Source: an uncultured Bacilli bacterium
Lineage (GTDB): Bacteria > Bacillota_I > Bacilli_A > RF39 > UBA660
Direction of reading: 5' to 3'
Length of the DNA: 41,057 bases
NCBI GenBank assembly: GCA_910578855.1
Contig: CAJTRV010000008.1
Coordinates: forward strand, 1-41,057
Of this stretch, positions 15,891 through 25,700 are shown piece after piece. A program made the position numbers and the translations under genes. Each line of letters begins with the position of its first letter. The stretch's first letter is position 1. Under the pieces are notes generated by a model. The model worked only from the letters and a program-made list of their open reading frames with translations. It ran no database searches and was not told the origin of the DNA.

Positions 15891-17609
15891 ATGTATCAAA
15901 CTTTATATAGAAAATACAGACCAAATTCATTTGATGAAGTAGTGGGACAAGATATCATCATAAAGACCTTAAAAAATGAAATTAAATACAATCAATTAAA
16001 TCATGCATATTTATTTACGGGCCCTCGTGGTACTGGAAAAACAAGTATTGCGAAGATTTTGGCTAAAACAATTAATTGTAATGATATTCACGATGGTGTG
16101 GCTTGTAATAAATGTGTTAATTGCACACAAATTAAAAATCATCAATCAACTGATATTATTGAAATAGATGCTGCTTCTAATAACGGTGTAGATGAAATTA
16201 GGGAATTAAAAAGCAAAGTGAATTTAGTTCCATCTTCTGGGAAATATAAAGTTTATATTATTGATGAGGTTCATATGTTGACAATAGGAGCTTTCAATGC
16301 TTTATTGAAAACTTTGGAAGAACCTCCTGCTCATATTATCTTTATTTTAGCTACAACGGATCCCCATAAAATTCCAACGACTATTTTATCACGATGTCAA
16401 AGATTTGATTTTAAACGTATTTCAATTAATAGTCTAATGCACCGTTTAAATATAATTATAAATAATGAAAAAATAAAAATTGATGATGAAGCAGTTGCAG
16501 AAATAGCTCGCTTGTCGGATGGGGGAATGCGTGATGCACTAAGTATGTTAGATCAAGTAATTTCATATTCCATTGATAAAATAACGGTAGAGGATGTCCA
16601 TGAAATTAATGGTACATTATCACAAGTTCAATTGAAAAGCATTATCGAATATTTAATAGCAAAAAATTTATCTTCAGAATTAGAATTAATTGACCAGTTA
16701 AATGATAATGGAAAAAACTTAGTTAAGTTAACTGAGGAGATTATTCAATTTTTACGCAATTTATTATTATGTCAAACCGCACCAAAGTATTTTGAACAGC
16801 AAAATTATAATAAAGAAATGTATCAAAAAATTTCCCGGGAAATAAAATACGATGCATTACTAGAAATGATAAAAGAATTTAATTTAACTTTATCGGAAAT
16901 GAAGTATACTAATAATCCAAAATTGTTATTGGAAATATTACTAATTCGTTTAATGAACCTGGATGAACTAGAATATCATACACAAGAAAAAGTTACAGAT
17001 GATTGTGGGAATTTAAGAAACGAAACTATATCAAATGAGATAAGTAACCAAACGTCAAACAAAACATATGATCGCATAGACGAAGCGGGTAAAAAAAATA
17101 TTAAAAAACAAAATTTTGATAGTACAACATTCGACACGGTGATAGAAACACGAGTAAATAATGCCTTAGCTGGGTTTAGTAAAAAATATTTTTTAGAAAC
17201 AAAGGAAAAATTAGAATCAATTCAATCATTACTAATGGATTCTAAATATAGTCAGTATATTGCAATGTTATTAGATGCTACTTTAAAGGCGGCTGGAAAT
17301 GATTATTTAATCTATGTAAATAAAGATAAGCATTTAGCTGATATTTTTAATCATCACATTATCGAAATGGAAGTAATTTTATATCAACAGTACAATAATG
17401 AGTATAAGATTATATCTGTTGATGAAGAAAAGTGGAATCAAATCAAACAACAATTTAATCAAAAAACAAAGAAATATATTTATCATCCAGAAGAATATAA
17501 TATTAAACAAATGTTAGAGTATGAAACAAAAAATAACGATGTTATAGAAAACAAAACAGATGAAATCACTGAATTGTTTGGTGATATTGTAGAGTATGAG
17601 GAGGAATAA
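15891..17609 (+). CDS. dnaX: DNA polymerase III subunits gamma and tau
   Basis: The clamp-loader ATPase. Walker A is GPRGTGKTS (44-52), four zinc-binding cysteines are Cys63, Cys72, Cys75 and Cys78, Walker B is VYIIDEVHML, and the SRC motif occurs in ILSRCQRFDF. The C-terminal third (about 360-572) is lower-complexity and poorly conserved, as usual for tau. GTGAGGTGAT supplies the ribosome site. I see no slippery-site frameshift signal that I could defend. A perfect Noc-binding palindrome lies within the gene (16830-16843). ebfC starts 1 base after the stop. Confidence 0.97.
   Translation: MYQTLYRKYRPNSFDEVVGQDIIIKTLKNEIKYNQLNHAYLFTGPRGTGKTSIAKILAKTINCNDIHDGVACNKCVNCTQIKNHQSTDIIEIDAASNNGVDEIRELKSKVNLVPSSGKYKVYIIDEVHMLTIGAFNALLKTLEEPPAHIIFILATTDPHKIPTTILSRCQRFDFKRISINSLMHRLNIIINNEKIKIDDEAVAEIARLSDGGMRDALSMLDQVISYSIDKITVEDVHEINGTLSQVQLKSIIEYLIAKNLSSELELIDQLNDNGKNLVKLTEEIIQFLRNLLLCQTAPKYFEQQNYNKEMYQKISREIKYDALLEMIKEFNLTLSEMKYTNNPKLLLEILLIRLMNLDELEYHTQEKVTDDCGNLRNETISNEISNQTSNKTYDRIDEAGKKNIKKQNFDSTTFDTVIETRVNNALAGFSKKYFLETKEKLESIQSLLMDSKYSQYIAMLLDATLKAAGNDYLIYVNKDKHLADIFNHHIIEMEVILYQQYNNEYKIISVDEEKWNQIKQQFNQKTKKYIYHPEEYNIKQMLEYETKNNDVIENKTDEITELFGDIVEYEEE
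16830..16843. promoter_or_regulatory. Noc-binding site inside dnaX
   Basis: ATTTCCCGGGAAAT, identical to the Bacillus nucleoid-occlusion protein (Noc) consensus. It encodes the residues ISREI in dnaX using TCC and CGG codons that are uncommon in this AT-rich sequence. Confidence 0.75.
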
Positions 17610-17610
17610 A

Positions 17611-17907
17611 ATGAATATACAAGCAATGATGAAGCAAGCACAAAAATTACAGAAAGATATGATGGCTGAAAAAGAAAAGATCGATCAGCAAATTTTCATT
17701 GGGAAATCATCAATTGTTGAAGTGAAAATGAATGGGAAAAAAGAAGTATTGGGTGTTATTATTTCTACAGAATCTTTGGAACAAGATGAAATAGAAATGC
17801 TTCAAGATATGATTATGATAGCGATGAATGATGCTATGAAGCAAATTGATCAAGAGACAGAGAAAAAAATGGGAAAATATACACAAGGAATGCCTGGGTT
17901 ATTCTAA
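17611..17907 (+). CDS. ebfC: YbaB/EbfC-family nucleoid-associated protein
   Basis: A 98-residue small DNA-binding protein of the YbaB/EbfC family, which in other bacteria forms tweezer-like dimers on DNA. The N-terminus MNIQAMMKQAQKLQKDM and the central VEVKMNGKKEVLGVII are family-typical, as is a Met/Gly-rich end (KYTQGMPGLF). The ATG follows GAGGAGG that lies in the end of dnaX; an in-frame ATG five codons earlier is inside that region. recR begins 1 base after its stop, giving the conserved dnaX-ebfC-recR order. Confidence 0.95.
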   Translation: MNIQAMMKQAQKLQKDMMAEKEKIDQQIFIGKSSIVEVKMNGKKEVLGVIISTESLEQDEIEMLQDMIMIAMNDAMKQIDQETEKKMGKYTQGMPGLF

Positions 17908-17908
17908 A

Positions 17909-18508
17909 ATGAAATATCCTATAACTATAAGAAATTTAATTGAATGTTTTAAAAAATTACCAGGAATTGGTGAAAAAACAGCCGAACGATACGCTTTGGC
18001 AATTTTAGAATTAGATGACGAAGTGATTAATCTTTTTGCTGAATCTTTAATTAATGTAAAAAAAAGAATTAAGCGTTGCGAAAAATGCCATAATTTAACG
18101 GAAGAGCAATATTGCGATATTTGCAAAGATCCAACCCGCGATCAACAGACAATATGTGTTGTAGAAGAATCTAAAAATATTATGTCATTTGAAAAAGCTG
18201 GAACATATTATGGTACATACCATGTATTAGATGGATTAATCTCACCTTTGGATGGAATTAACCCAGAAGATATTAATTTAAAGACATTAATGGCACGAAT
18301 CGAAACAGAAAATATCAAAGAAATTATTATTGCAACTAAGCCATGTATTGAAGGAGAGACGACGTCATTATATATTGCTAAGAAATTAAAAGATACTGAT
18401 GTGAAAGTTTCTAAAATAGCATATGGTATTCCCTTAGGAGCGGATATGGGTTATGTAGATCCAATGACTTTAGAAATATCATTAGAAAATCGTCAACAAA
18501 TATCATAA
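17909..18508 (+). CDS. recR: Recombination protein RecR
   Basis: Works with RecF and RecO in gap repair. The ATG at 17909 is 1 base after the ebfC stop and starts the family-typical MKYPITIRNLIECFKKLPGIG; an earlier in-frame ATG lies within ebfC. The 199-residue protein shows the helix-hairpin-helix PGIGEKTAER (18-27), a C4 zinc finger (Cys57, Cys60, Cys69, Cys72), a Toprim domain (CVVEESKNIMSFE onward), and the C-terminal Walker-like element. The ribosome site is weak, so expression likely depends on translational coupling with ebfC. Confidence 0.96.
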   Translation: MKYPITIRNLIECFKKLPGIGEKTAERYALAILELDDEVINLFAESLINVKKRIKRCEKCHNLTEEQYCDICKDPTRDQQTICVVEESKNIMSFEKAGTYYGTYHVLDGLISPLDGINPEDINLKTLMARIETENIKEIIIATKPCIEGETTSLYIAKKLKDTDVKVSKIAYGIPLGADMGYVDPMTLEISLENRQQIS

Positions 18509-18549
18509 ATAATTTTCTATCCTCATAGTTTGTTATAGAGGTGGACAAA

Positions 18550-18738
18550 TTGTTAAAAAAATTTTTAAAACTTATTAGAAGAGTGATATTTACGGTGTTT
18601 TTACTCTATGGATATAATTTGATTATGGCACCATTAAATTTGATGATACCTATTAATTTTATAACTGTAGGTTTAATTACTGTATTTGGAACCTCTGCTT
18701 TATTAGGGTTGATTGTGATATTATTAATTATATTTTAA
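18550..18738 (+). CDS. BofA-like small membrane protein
   Basis: A 62-residue protein with two hydrophobic segments and a basic N-terminus. The end of the chain, PINFITVGLITVFGTSALLGLIVIL, resembles the conserved part of BofA, the inhibitor of pro-sigma-K processing during Bacillus sporulation, and the position right after recR is the same as for bofA in Bacillus. I start at TTG 18550, 6 bases after AGAGGTGG; a GTG at 18541 is part of that ribosome site. Identification rests on one short motif and gene order, so it is likely but not certain. With SpoVT in this window it points to sporulation ancestry. Confidence 0.7.
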   Translation: MLKKFLKLIRRVIFTVFLLYGYNLIMAPLNLMIPINFITVGLITVFGTSALLGLIVILLIIF

Positions 18739-18750
18739 ATAGGAGTTGGA

Positions 18751-19755
18751 ATGATGTTAGAAGATTATAAAGAGATTCAACCAATCGCATATAAAATATT
18801 GACAAACTCTGTTTCTAAGGGTCATATTTCCCATGCCTATTTAATTGAAACGAATGAATATCCTAAAAAAATGGAATTTGCAATCGCTTTTGCAAAATTC
18901 TTATTATGTAAAAATCATCAAACATTTCATCAAAATTGTCAGGAATGTCGGTTGTGTGAACGGATTGACCATGGCAATTTTACAGAATTAAAAATTATTG
19001 AGCCGGATGGTTTATGGATAAAAAAAGAACAACTAGAGGAATTACAACAGGAATTTAGTAAAAAATCAATTGAATCAGAAAATAAAATATACATTATTAA
19101 TGGGGCAGAAAAAATGAATTTATCTGCCGCGAATTCAATTTTAAAGTTTTTAGAAGAACCAGAATCAGGAATTATTGCAATTTTGCTAACAGATAATATT
19201 TATCAATTGTTGGATACCATTATATCACGTTGCCAAATCGTATCATTAAAAAAGAGTATTGATGATTTTTCATATGAAAAAATTTCATATGAATCACAAA
19301 TGCTATTTAACATAGCTAAATTATATGCTGTTAATATTGATGAATTAAATTCATTATTAGAAGATACCCAATATAAAATAATGATTGAAAGTGCTGTTAA
19401 ATTTGTGAATATATATGAAGAAAAACAAAAAAATATTTTAATTGAAATGAATCAATTATGGAACTCTGTATTTCAGGATAAAGAAAAAATAATGTTTGGA
19501 TTAGATATCATAGTACTTTATTATAAAGATATGTTGAATATAAAGTTGAATCGCCCCTTGGAAATATTTGGTGAATTGAATAATACATTAATAACATTAG
19601 CAAATAAGAATACGGTATATCAAATCTGTGATAAAATAAAAATTGTAATGGCAAGCAAACATAAAATTAAATATAATATGAATCAAAATTTACTTATGGA
19701 TAAATTGGTTTTAGAATTGGAGGCAGTATCAAATGGAGAAAGTTGTAAAAGTTGA
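18751..19755 (+). CDS. holB: DNA polymerase III delta' subunit
   Basis: Clamp-loader subunit that pairs with delta and tau. The 334-residue protein has an N-terminal AAA+ fold without a canonical Walker A, as expected for delta', a four-Cys zinc site (CKNHQTFHQNCQECRLC region, about residues 48-66), NSILKFLEEP and the SRC motif (IISRCQIVSL). Start at ATGATG after AGGAG. It overlaps ricT by 23 bases, indicating tight coupling. tmk and the yaaQ/yaaR genes that come before holB in Bacillus are missing here. Confidence 0.93.
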   Translation: MMLEDYKEIQPIAYKILTNSVSKGHISHAYLIETNEYPKKMEFAIAFAKFLLCKNHQTFHQNCQECRLCERIDHGNFTELKIIEPDGLWIKKEQLEELQQEFSKKSIESENKIYIINGAEKMNLSAANSILKFLEEPESGIIAILLTDNIYQLLDTIISRCQIVSLKKSIDDFSYEKISYESQMLFNIAKLYAVNIDELNSLLEDTQYKIMIESAVKFVNIYEEKQKNILIEMNQLWNSVFQDKEKIMFGLDIIVLYYKDMLNIKLNRPLEIFGELNNTLITLANKNTVYQICDKIKIVMASKHKIKYNMNQNLLMDKLVLELEAVSNGESCKS

Positions 19756-20515
19756 GCTAAAAGAAAAGGGACCATCTTATTATTTTTTAGCTAGTTTACC
19801 TAATTTAAAACCAGGATTAGCTGTATTGGTTGATACAGAACATGGTCTGCAGTTTGGGCGTATTATTACAGATATAATGGAAATCGATACTTCTATTTTA
19901 AAAACACCGCTAAAATCAATTATTAGAATAGCAACAAAAAAGGATCAGCAAGTTTTCAAAAAAAATATGCTTGATGCAAAGAATGCTTTAAAAGTATGTC
20001 GTGATTTGGCAAATAAGCATAAGCTAAAAATTTCCGTTATTGATGCGGCTTATTCGTTTGATCGTGATCAACTTTTATTCCATTTTGTTGCCGATTCGCG
20101 AGTTGATTTTCGAGAATTAGCGCGTGCTTTAGCTTCTAAATATCGTACTAGAATAGAACTTCGGCAAATTGGTGTACGGGATAAGGCAAAACAAATTGGC
20201 GGAATTGGAAGTTGTGGTCAAAAATTATGCTGTAATCGTTTTCTAAAGGAATTTGAATCTGTATCTATTAATATGGCGAAAAATCAAAATATTGCCCTTA
20301 ATCCAACTAAAATTAATGGATCTTGTGGAAGATTATTATGTTGCTTAAAATATGAAAATGATACTTATAGCGTAAATAAAAGAGATTTACCAAAATTAGG
20401 TAAAAAAATAAAAGTCAAAGAAGGTGAAGGAACTGTTGTTTCTCTTGATGTGTTGAATAGAACATATACGTTAGAAATTCCTAAAGTAGGACAAGTTAGG
20501 AAAACAGTTGAGTAA
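19733..20515 (+). CDS. ricT: RicT/YaaT, PSP1-domain iron-sulfur regulatory protein
   Basis: In Bacillus RicT acts with RicA and RicF to stimulate RNase Y processing and affects sporulation, competence and biofilm decisions. The PSP1 C-terminal domain is clear, including FREYRD-type sequence (VDFRELARALASKYRTRIELRQIGVRD) and the cysteine clusters GSCGQKLCC and GSCGRLLCC that bind an Fe-S cluster in the family. It is 260 residues long. The gene starts inside holB and is followed by trmN6-like. RicA and RicF partners are not in the window. Finding it in a genome with ComK and SpoVT fits its role in developmental choices. Confidence 0.93.
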   Translation: MEKVVKVELKEKGPSYYFLASLPNLKPGLAVLVDTEHGLQFGRIITDIMEIDTSILKTPLKSIIRIATKKDQQVFKKNMLDAKNALKVCRDLANKHKLKISVIDAAYSFDRDQLLFHFVADSRVDFRELARALASKYRTRIELRQIGVRDKAKQIGGIGSCGQKLCCNRFLKEFESVSINMAKNQNIALNPTKINGSCGRLLCCLKYENDTYSVNKRDLPKLGKKIKVKEGEGTVVSLDVLNRTYTLEIPKVGQVRKTVE

Positions 20516-20516
20516 T

Positions 20517-21239
20517 ATGGAAGTAATCAACGATTTGTTAAATTACAAAAATTTGAAAATTATTCAAAATAGTGAAATGTTTTCTTTTTCTTTGGATTCA
20601 ATTTTATTATCTAATTTTGTAACAATTAATAAAAATATTGATCAAATTTTAGATATTGGCTGTGGAAATGCGCCCATTCCCTTAATTTTATCAACAAAGA
20701 CAGATGCACATATTACAGGTGTTGAAATTCAAGAAAAAGTATATGATATGGCTAAACGGACAATTGCGTTAAATCATTTAGAAGAGCAAATTGATATTAT
20801 AAACGATGATATTAATCTAAGATATCAACAGATAGAGTCTGATCAATATGATATTATTACCTGTAATCCACCATATTTTAAAGTATCACCCAATAGTCAT
20901 TTCAATTTAAGTGACTACAAAACAATTGCTCGTCATGAAGTGACCTTGAATCTACAACAGTTGTTAAAAATCAGTCGCAAATTATTAAAAAATGGTGGAG
21001 TATTGGCAATTGTTCATCGGCCAGAGCGGTTAATTGATCTCATTGAGGAGATGCGAAAAAATAATATAGAACCGAAAAAACTTCAATTTGTATATCCTAG
21101 AAAAGATCAGCAATGTAATACGATTTTAATTGAGGGTGTAAAAAATGGGAATCCCGGTTTGAAAATTTTGAATCCTTTATATGTCCATAATGAAACAGAT
21201 GAATATACTGATGAAATCAAGGTGCAATTTTCTGATTAG
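20517..21239 (+). CDS. tRNA (adenine) N6-methyltransferase, TrmN6/YabB-like
   Basis: A class I SAM-dependent methyltransferase. It has the SAM-binding ILDIGCGNAPIPLIL, the acidic loop TGVEIQE and the catalytic NPPY motif in ITCNPPYFKV that marks N6-adenine or related methylases. The neighbourhood and the N-terminal LKIIQNSEMFSFSLDSILLSNF match Bacillus YabB, a tRNA1Val (adenine37-N6) methyltransferase relative. The ATG at 20517 is 1 base after the ricT stop; a TTG at 20508 is an alternative start with a slightly better placed TTAGG. The exact tRNA substrate is not decided by sequence. Confidence 0.88.
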   Translation: MEVINDLLNYKNLKIIQNSEMFSFSLDSILLSNFVTINKNIDQILDIGCGNAPIPLILSTKTDAHITGVEIQEKVYDMAKRTIALNHLEEQIDIINDDINLRYQQIESDQYDIITCNPPYFKVSPNSHFNLSDYKTIARHEVTLNLQQLLKISRKLLKNGGVLAIVHRPERLIDLIEEMRKNNIEPKKLQFVYPRKDQQCNTILIEGVKNGNPGLKILNPLYVHNETDEYTDEIKVQFSD

Positions 21240-21255
21240 GTAGGAAGGTGATAAT

Positions 21256-22098
21256 ATGTCACAAAAAAGTTATGATGGACAGCCTGTTTTATATTTAATC
21301 CCAACTCCGATTGGTAATTTGGAAGATATGACATATCGGGCTGTTAATATTTTAAAAGAGGTTGAAGTTGTATTTTCCGAAGATACTCGAGTAACTGCAA
21401 AGTTATTTCAACATTTTGATATACATAAAAAATTAATTGCCAATCATGAACATAATGAAGAGAAAAATATAAAGCGCTGTTTAGAATATTTAGAAGCTGG
21501 ATGTTCTATTGGAGTAGTTAGTGATCGGGGAACACCGGTGATTAGCGATCCTGGTTATTCATTGGCAAGTGCCGCGATAGCACATGGATATCATGTTGTT
21601 GGTTTACCAGGAGCAACCGCTTTAATTCCGGCTCTAATTCAATCAGGATTGTCACCAAAACCCTTTACTTTTTATGGTTTTTTAAATCAAAAATCTGGAA
21701 AACGGAAAAGTGAGTTGGAACGCTTAAAAGATTGTGATCATACTATGATTTTTTATGAAGCACCTCATCGAATTACAAAAATGCTTCAGGATATGCTTAC
21801 TATTTTTGGAAATAGGGCTATTAGTATTTCCCGGGAAATAAGTAAACGGTATGAAGAGGTATATCGTGGAGTAATTTCAGAGGTAATTTTGCAGGTTAAC
21901 GATGTCAAGGGAGAATTGGTTGTCGTTGTTGAGGGAAATCATGATGTTAAAACATATGATCATTTGACAATTAATGAACATGTGGAATTATATTTAAAGG
22001 AAGGTAAAGAGTTAAAAGAAGCAATGAAAATCGTTGCTAAAAAGCGTAATATTACCAAAAGTCAAGTTTACAATACTTACCATCAACTTGATAAGTAG
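21256..22098 (+). CDS. rsmI: 16S rRNA (cytidine-1402-2'-O) methyltransferase RsmI
   Basis: Methylates the ribose of C1402 in the decoding centre. The tetrapyrrole-methylase fold is shown by LYLIPTPIGNLEDMTYRAV at the N-terminus, the EDTRVTAKL loop, GVVSDRGTPVISDPG, the GLPGATALIPALIQSG glycine-rich loop and FYEAPHRI. The 280-residue length is normal. AGGAAGGTGAT provides the ribosome site. The conserved ISREI segment of the gene is encoded by a perfect Noc-binding palindrome (21826-21839). yazA, which separates yabB from rsmI in Bacillus, is absent. Confidence 0.96.
   Translation: MSQKSYDGQPVLYLIPTPIGNLEDMTYRAVNILKEVEVVFSEDTRVTAKLFQHFDIHKKLIANHEHNEEKNIKRCLEYLEAGCSIGVVSDRGTPVISDPGYSLASAAIAHGYHVVGLPGATALIPALIQSGLSPKPFTFYGFLNQKSGKRKSELERLKDCDHTMIFYEAPHRITKMLQDMLTIFGNRAISISREISKRYEEVYRGVISEVILQVNDVKGELVVVVEGNHDVKTYDHLTINEHVELYLKEGKELKEAMKIVAKKRNITKSQVYNTYHQLDK
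21826..21839. promoter_or_regulatory. Noc-binding site inside rsmI
   Basis: A second exact ATTTCCCGGGAAAT, about 5 kb from the copy in dnaX and again encoding ISREI with TCC and CGG codons. Confidence 0.72.
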
Positions 22099-22112
22099 AA
22101 AAGAGGAAATTT

Positions 22113-22676
22113 ATGTATTTAATTGTTGGATTGGGAAATCCTGGTCGCGCATTTGAAGGTACCCGCCATAATATGGGATTTATGTGTATTGACACGATTG
22201 CTCATAAATATGGTGTTGCAATCAACAAAAAGAAATTTGGAGGACTATATGGCGAATTTGTATATCATGGAGAAAAAGTAATTTTGTTAAAGCCCCAACA
22301 CTATATTAATCTATCTGGTGAGGTAGTCAAAGCTTTTGTAGACTATTATAATATTCCTCTTGAACAATTATTAATTATAAATGATGATCTTGATTTGTTA
22401 TTTGGTACAATTAAAATCAAATATAAGGGAAGATCTGGTGGTCATAATGGTCTTAAAAATATCGAGGCGCATTTAAAAACTCAGAATTATCGGCGAATTA
22501 AACTAGGAATTTCTAACGATAAAACACTTGATACCAAGAATTATGTTTTAGGAAAAATTCCAAGAGAAGACCAAGCGACTTTATCTAACATATTGGATCT
22601 TGTTTGTCATATTTTTGAGGATTACTTTGTTTTATCGTTTGAAAATTTAATGAATAAGTATAATCATAAACAATGA
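22113..22676 (+). CDS. pth: Peptidyl-tRNA hydrolase
   Basis: Frees tRNA from prematurely released peptidyl-tRNA. The N-terminal LIVGLGNPGRAFEGTRHNMGF contains the catalytic His of the RHN motif; the usual NTRHN reads GTRHN here. INDDLDLLFGTIKIK and GRSGGHNGLKNI are the other conserved active-site blocks. At 187 residues it is typical. AAGAGGAAA precedes the ATG. A terminator overlaps the stop, so mfd probably has its own start of transcription or depends on read-through. In Bacillus pth is also just upstream of mfd, with fin between. Confidence 0.96.
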   Translation: MYLIVGLGNPGRAFEGTRHNMGFMCIDTIAHKYGVAINKKKFGGLYGEFVYHGEKVILLKPQHYINLSGEVVKAFVDYYNIPLEQLLIINDDLDLLFGTIKIKYKGRSGGHNGLKNIEAHLKTQNYRRIKLGISNDKTLDTKNYVLGKIPREDQATLSNILDLVCHIFEDYFVLSFENLMNKYNHKQ

Positions 22677-22701
22677 TACATAAAAGTTTGTATCATTTTT
22701 A
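22672..22701 (+). terminator. Terminator after pth
   Basis: AATGATACA pairs perfectly with TGTATCATT around 8 bases, followed by T. The left arm contains the pth stop codon. Confidence 0.85.
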
Positions 22702-22728
22702 TCGTTCCTATCTAGAAAGGATGGAAAA

Positions 22729-25700
22729 ATGAAACTATATGAAAAATTATTTAAAGATGATTTGATTTATGATCATTTAGTAGGATTGAATGTCGAATTA
22801 AAAGCACTCTATATTATGAATGAATTTGAACGATCTTCTGATCGTTCCATTTGTGTTGTTACGAACTCGTTATATGAAGCAAATCATTTATATCAAGCAT
22901 TACAGAATTATACAAGCGATGTATTATTATTTCCCATGGATGACTTTTTGACAAGTGAGGCTTTAGCCATATCGCCTGAATTAAAAAATATTCGTCTAGA
23001 GAGTTTGTTAACACTATCAGAGAAAAAACATCAAATTGTTATTACGAATTTAATGGGTTATCTTCGTTATTTACCTTTACCTAATATTTGGAACGAAAAT
23101 TCAATACACCTAAAGAATCATCATGATTATGCGATGGAAAAACTAGTTAGACAATTATATCAAATGGGCTATGAGCGGGAAGTCATTGTTGGAAAAACCG
23201 GTGAGATGGCCTTACGTGGTTATGTTGTTGATATTTATCCGATTTCATCTGATCATCCCGTTCGTATCGAATTTTGGGGAGATACGATTGATTCTATTCG
23301 GGAAATAGATGTTGATAGCCAATTAACAATACGCTCGATTGATGAAGTTTATATTTATCCTAATAGTGAATTTTTAGTATCTTCTACTTTTGAAGTAAAA
23401 GAAGAGATAAATCGTGATTTTCATCGTGAATTACCACAATACACTACTGTGGGAAATATTTTAGATTACATGGCAGACCCGCTCGTATTCTATCAAAATA
23501 ATACAGAATTAAAAATTGCATATGAAAAATTGTTAGATGATATGTTTCAATACAGTGTTAGTATTAATTTACCTGGTGATACCAACTATATGAACAACTT
23601 TTATGAAATTCATCCACAACAAATAAAATATTTTTCTAATTTTGACGAAATTATCGATGAAACACTTCAGAAAAAAATATATAATACCAAGGTATTAGAA
23701 CATTTCATTGGATCAATTGAGCAAATTAATGTCCGTCTAAATCAGTATTTAAAGGAGAAACAGCTTGTTATTCTTGCTCTTTCAGATCGATATCAAGTCA
23801 ATAAAGTAATAGATAAATTAGAAAACAAGCAGCTCTTATTTACCAATATTGATCAATTGTATCCTGATCGAATCAATGTCGTAATTCAACCAATGGTATC
23901 AGGTTTTATTATTGATCAACTTATTGTCATTACGGAAAAAGAATTATATAATCAAAAAAGTAAGACAATTCAATATAAAAGTAAATTTAAACTAGGGACT
24001 AAGATACGGGATATTACGAAATTAGAACCAGGAGATTATATTGTTCATAGTAACTATGGAATTGGTCAATATATTGGAATTAAAACATTAACTAAAAATG
24101 GCTTACCGAAAGATTATATTATGTTACAATACAAGGGTGATGATAAATTATATTTGCCAGTGGAAAAAATAGATTTTATCAGTAAATATACATCAAATGG
24201 TGGCAGTACACCAAAATTGAATAAACTAGGGGGAACCGATTGGGAAAAAACTAAAAATAGAATTCAAAAGAAAATCGAGGATATTGCTGATGATTTATTG
24301 AAATTGTACGCTGCACGGGAAGCAACACCTGGTTTTGCCTGTCTTGCTGATAATTCTGATCAAATACAATTTGAAAAAGAATTTCCATATCAAGAAACTG
24401 TCGATCAACTTAAAGTAATCGATGAAATAAAAAAAGATATGGAGAGTAGTCATCCAATGGATCGGTTATTATGTGGAGATGTTGGATTTGGAAAAACCGA
24501 AGTTGCTTTTCGGGCAATGTTTAAAATGATTTTGAGTGGGAAACAGGTTGCTTTTTTATGTCCTACGACAATTTTATCGAAACAGCATTATGAAAATGCT
24601 TGTGAACGTTTTAAAAATTTTGGTGTTGAAATCGCATTATTGAATCGTTTTATAACGACTAAAGAAGCCAATCAACTTAAAAAGGATCTTATGAGAGGAA
24701 AAATAGATTTACTTATTGGAACTCATCGTATTTTAAGTCAAGATATTATATTTAATAATTTGGGATTATTGGTAATTGATGAAGAACAACGTTTTGGTGT
24801 CAAACATAAAGAAAAAATTAAACAGCTACGCAATAATATTGATGTCTTAACCTTGTCAGCTACCCCAATTCCGCGTACTCTTCAATTGTCACTTGCTGGC
24901 TTACGTAATTTATCATTGATTGAAACGCCACCAGTCAATCGGTATCCTGTTCAAACATATGTAATGGCTAAAAATGATACGCTTTTAAAAGATGCAATCT
25001 ATAAGGAATTATCACGTGATGGTCAAGTATTTATTTTATATAATCGCATTGAGGATATGGAACATGAGGCAAGTCGAATTGCATGTTTGGTTCCTGATGC
25101 ATCCATTATCACTGCACATGGACAAATGAATAAACAAGATTTAGAAGATGTCATGATGAAATTTGTTAATCATGATTATGATGTTATGGTTTGTACGACG
25201 ATCATTGAAACCGGGATTGATATACCTAATGTCAATACTTTAATTATTCAAGATGCTGATCGTTTTGGATTATCCCAGTTATACCAAATTCGTGGTCGTG
25301 TTGGTCGCAGTAATAAAATTGCGTATTGTTATTTAATGTATGATCCTCGAAAAATTTTATCGGAAATCGCCATGAAACGATTAAATGTAATAAAAGACTT
25401 TACTGAATTAGGAAGTGGTTTTCATATTGCTATGCGTGATTTATCAATTCGAGGTGCCGGTGATATTTTAGGCAGTGAGCAGGCAGGTTTCATCGATACA
25501 GTGGGAATAGAATTATTTATGCAAATGTTAAATGATGAAATTGCCAAATTGAAAGGCGATTCTGTAGAGAAAAGAGGAGCGGATGAAACAAATCAACCAT
25601 TATTAGATGTTGCGACTTCCATAGCCGATGAATATGTTGCTGATGAAGACTTAAAAATATATATTCATAAAAAAATTAATGAGATTGATTCTTATGATAC

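Noticed and set aside
23276..23299. Sequence near CGGGAAAT in mfd as a third Noc site
   Set aside because: Only the right half matches; five mismatches in the left half.
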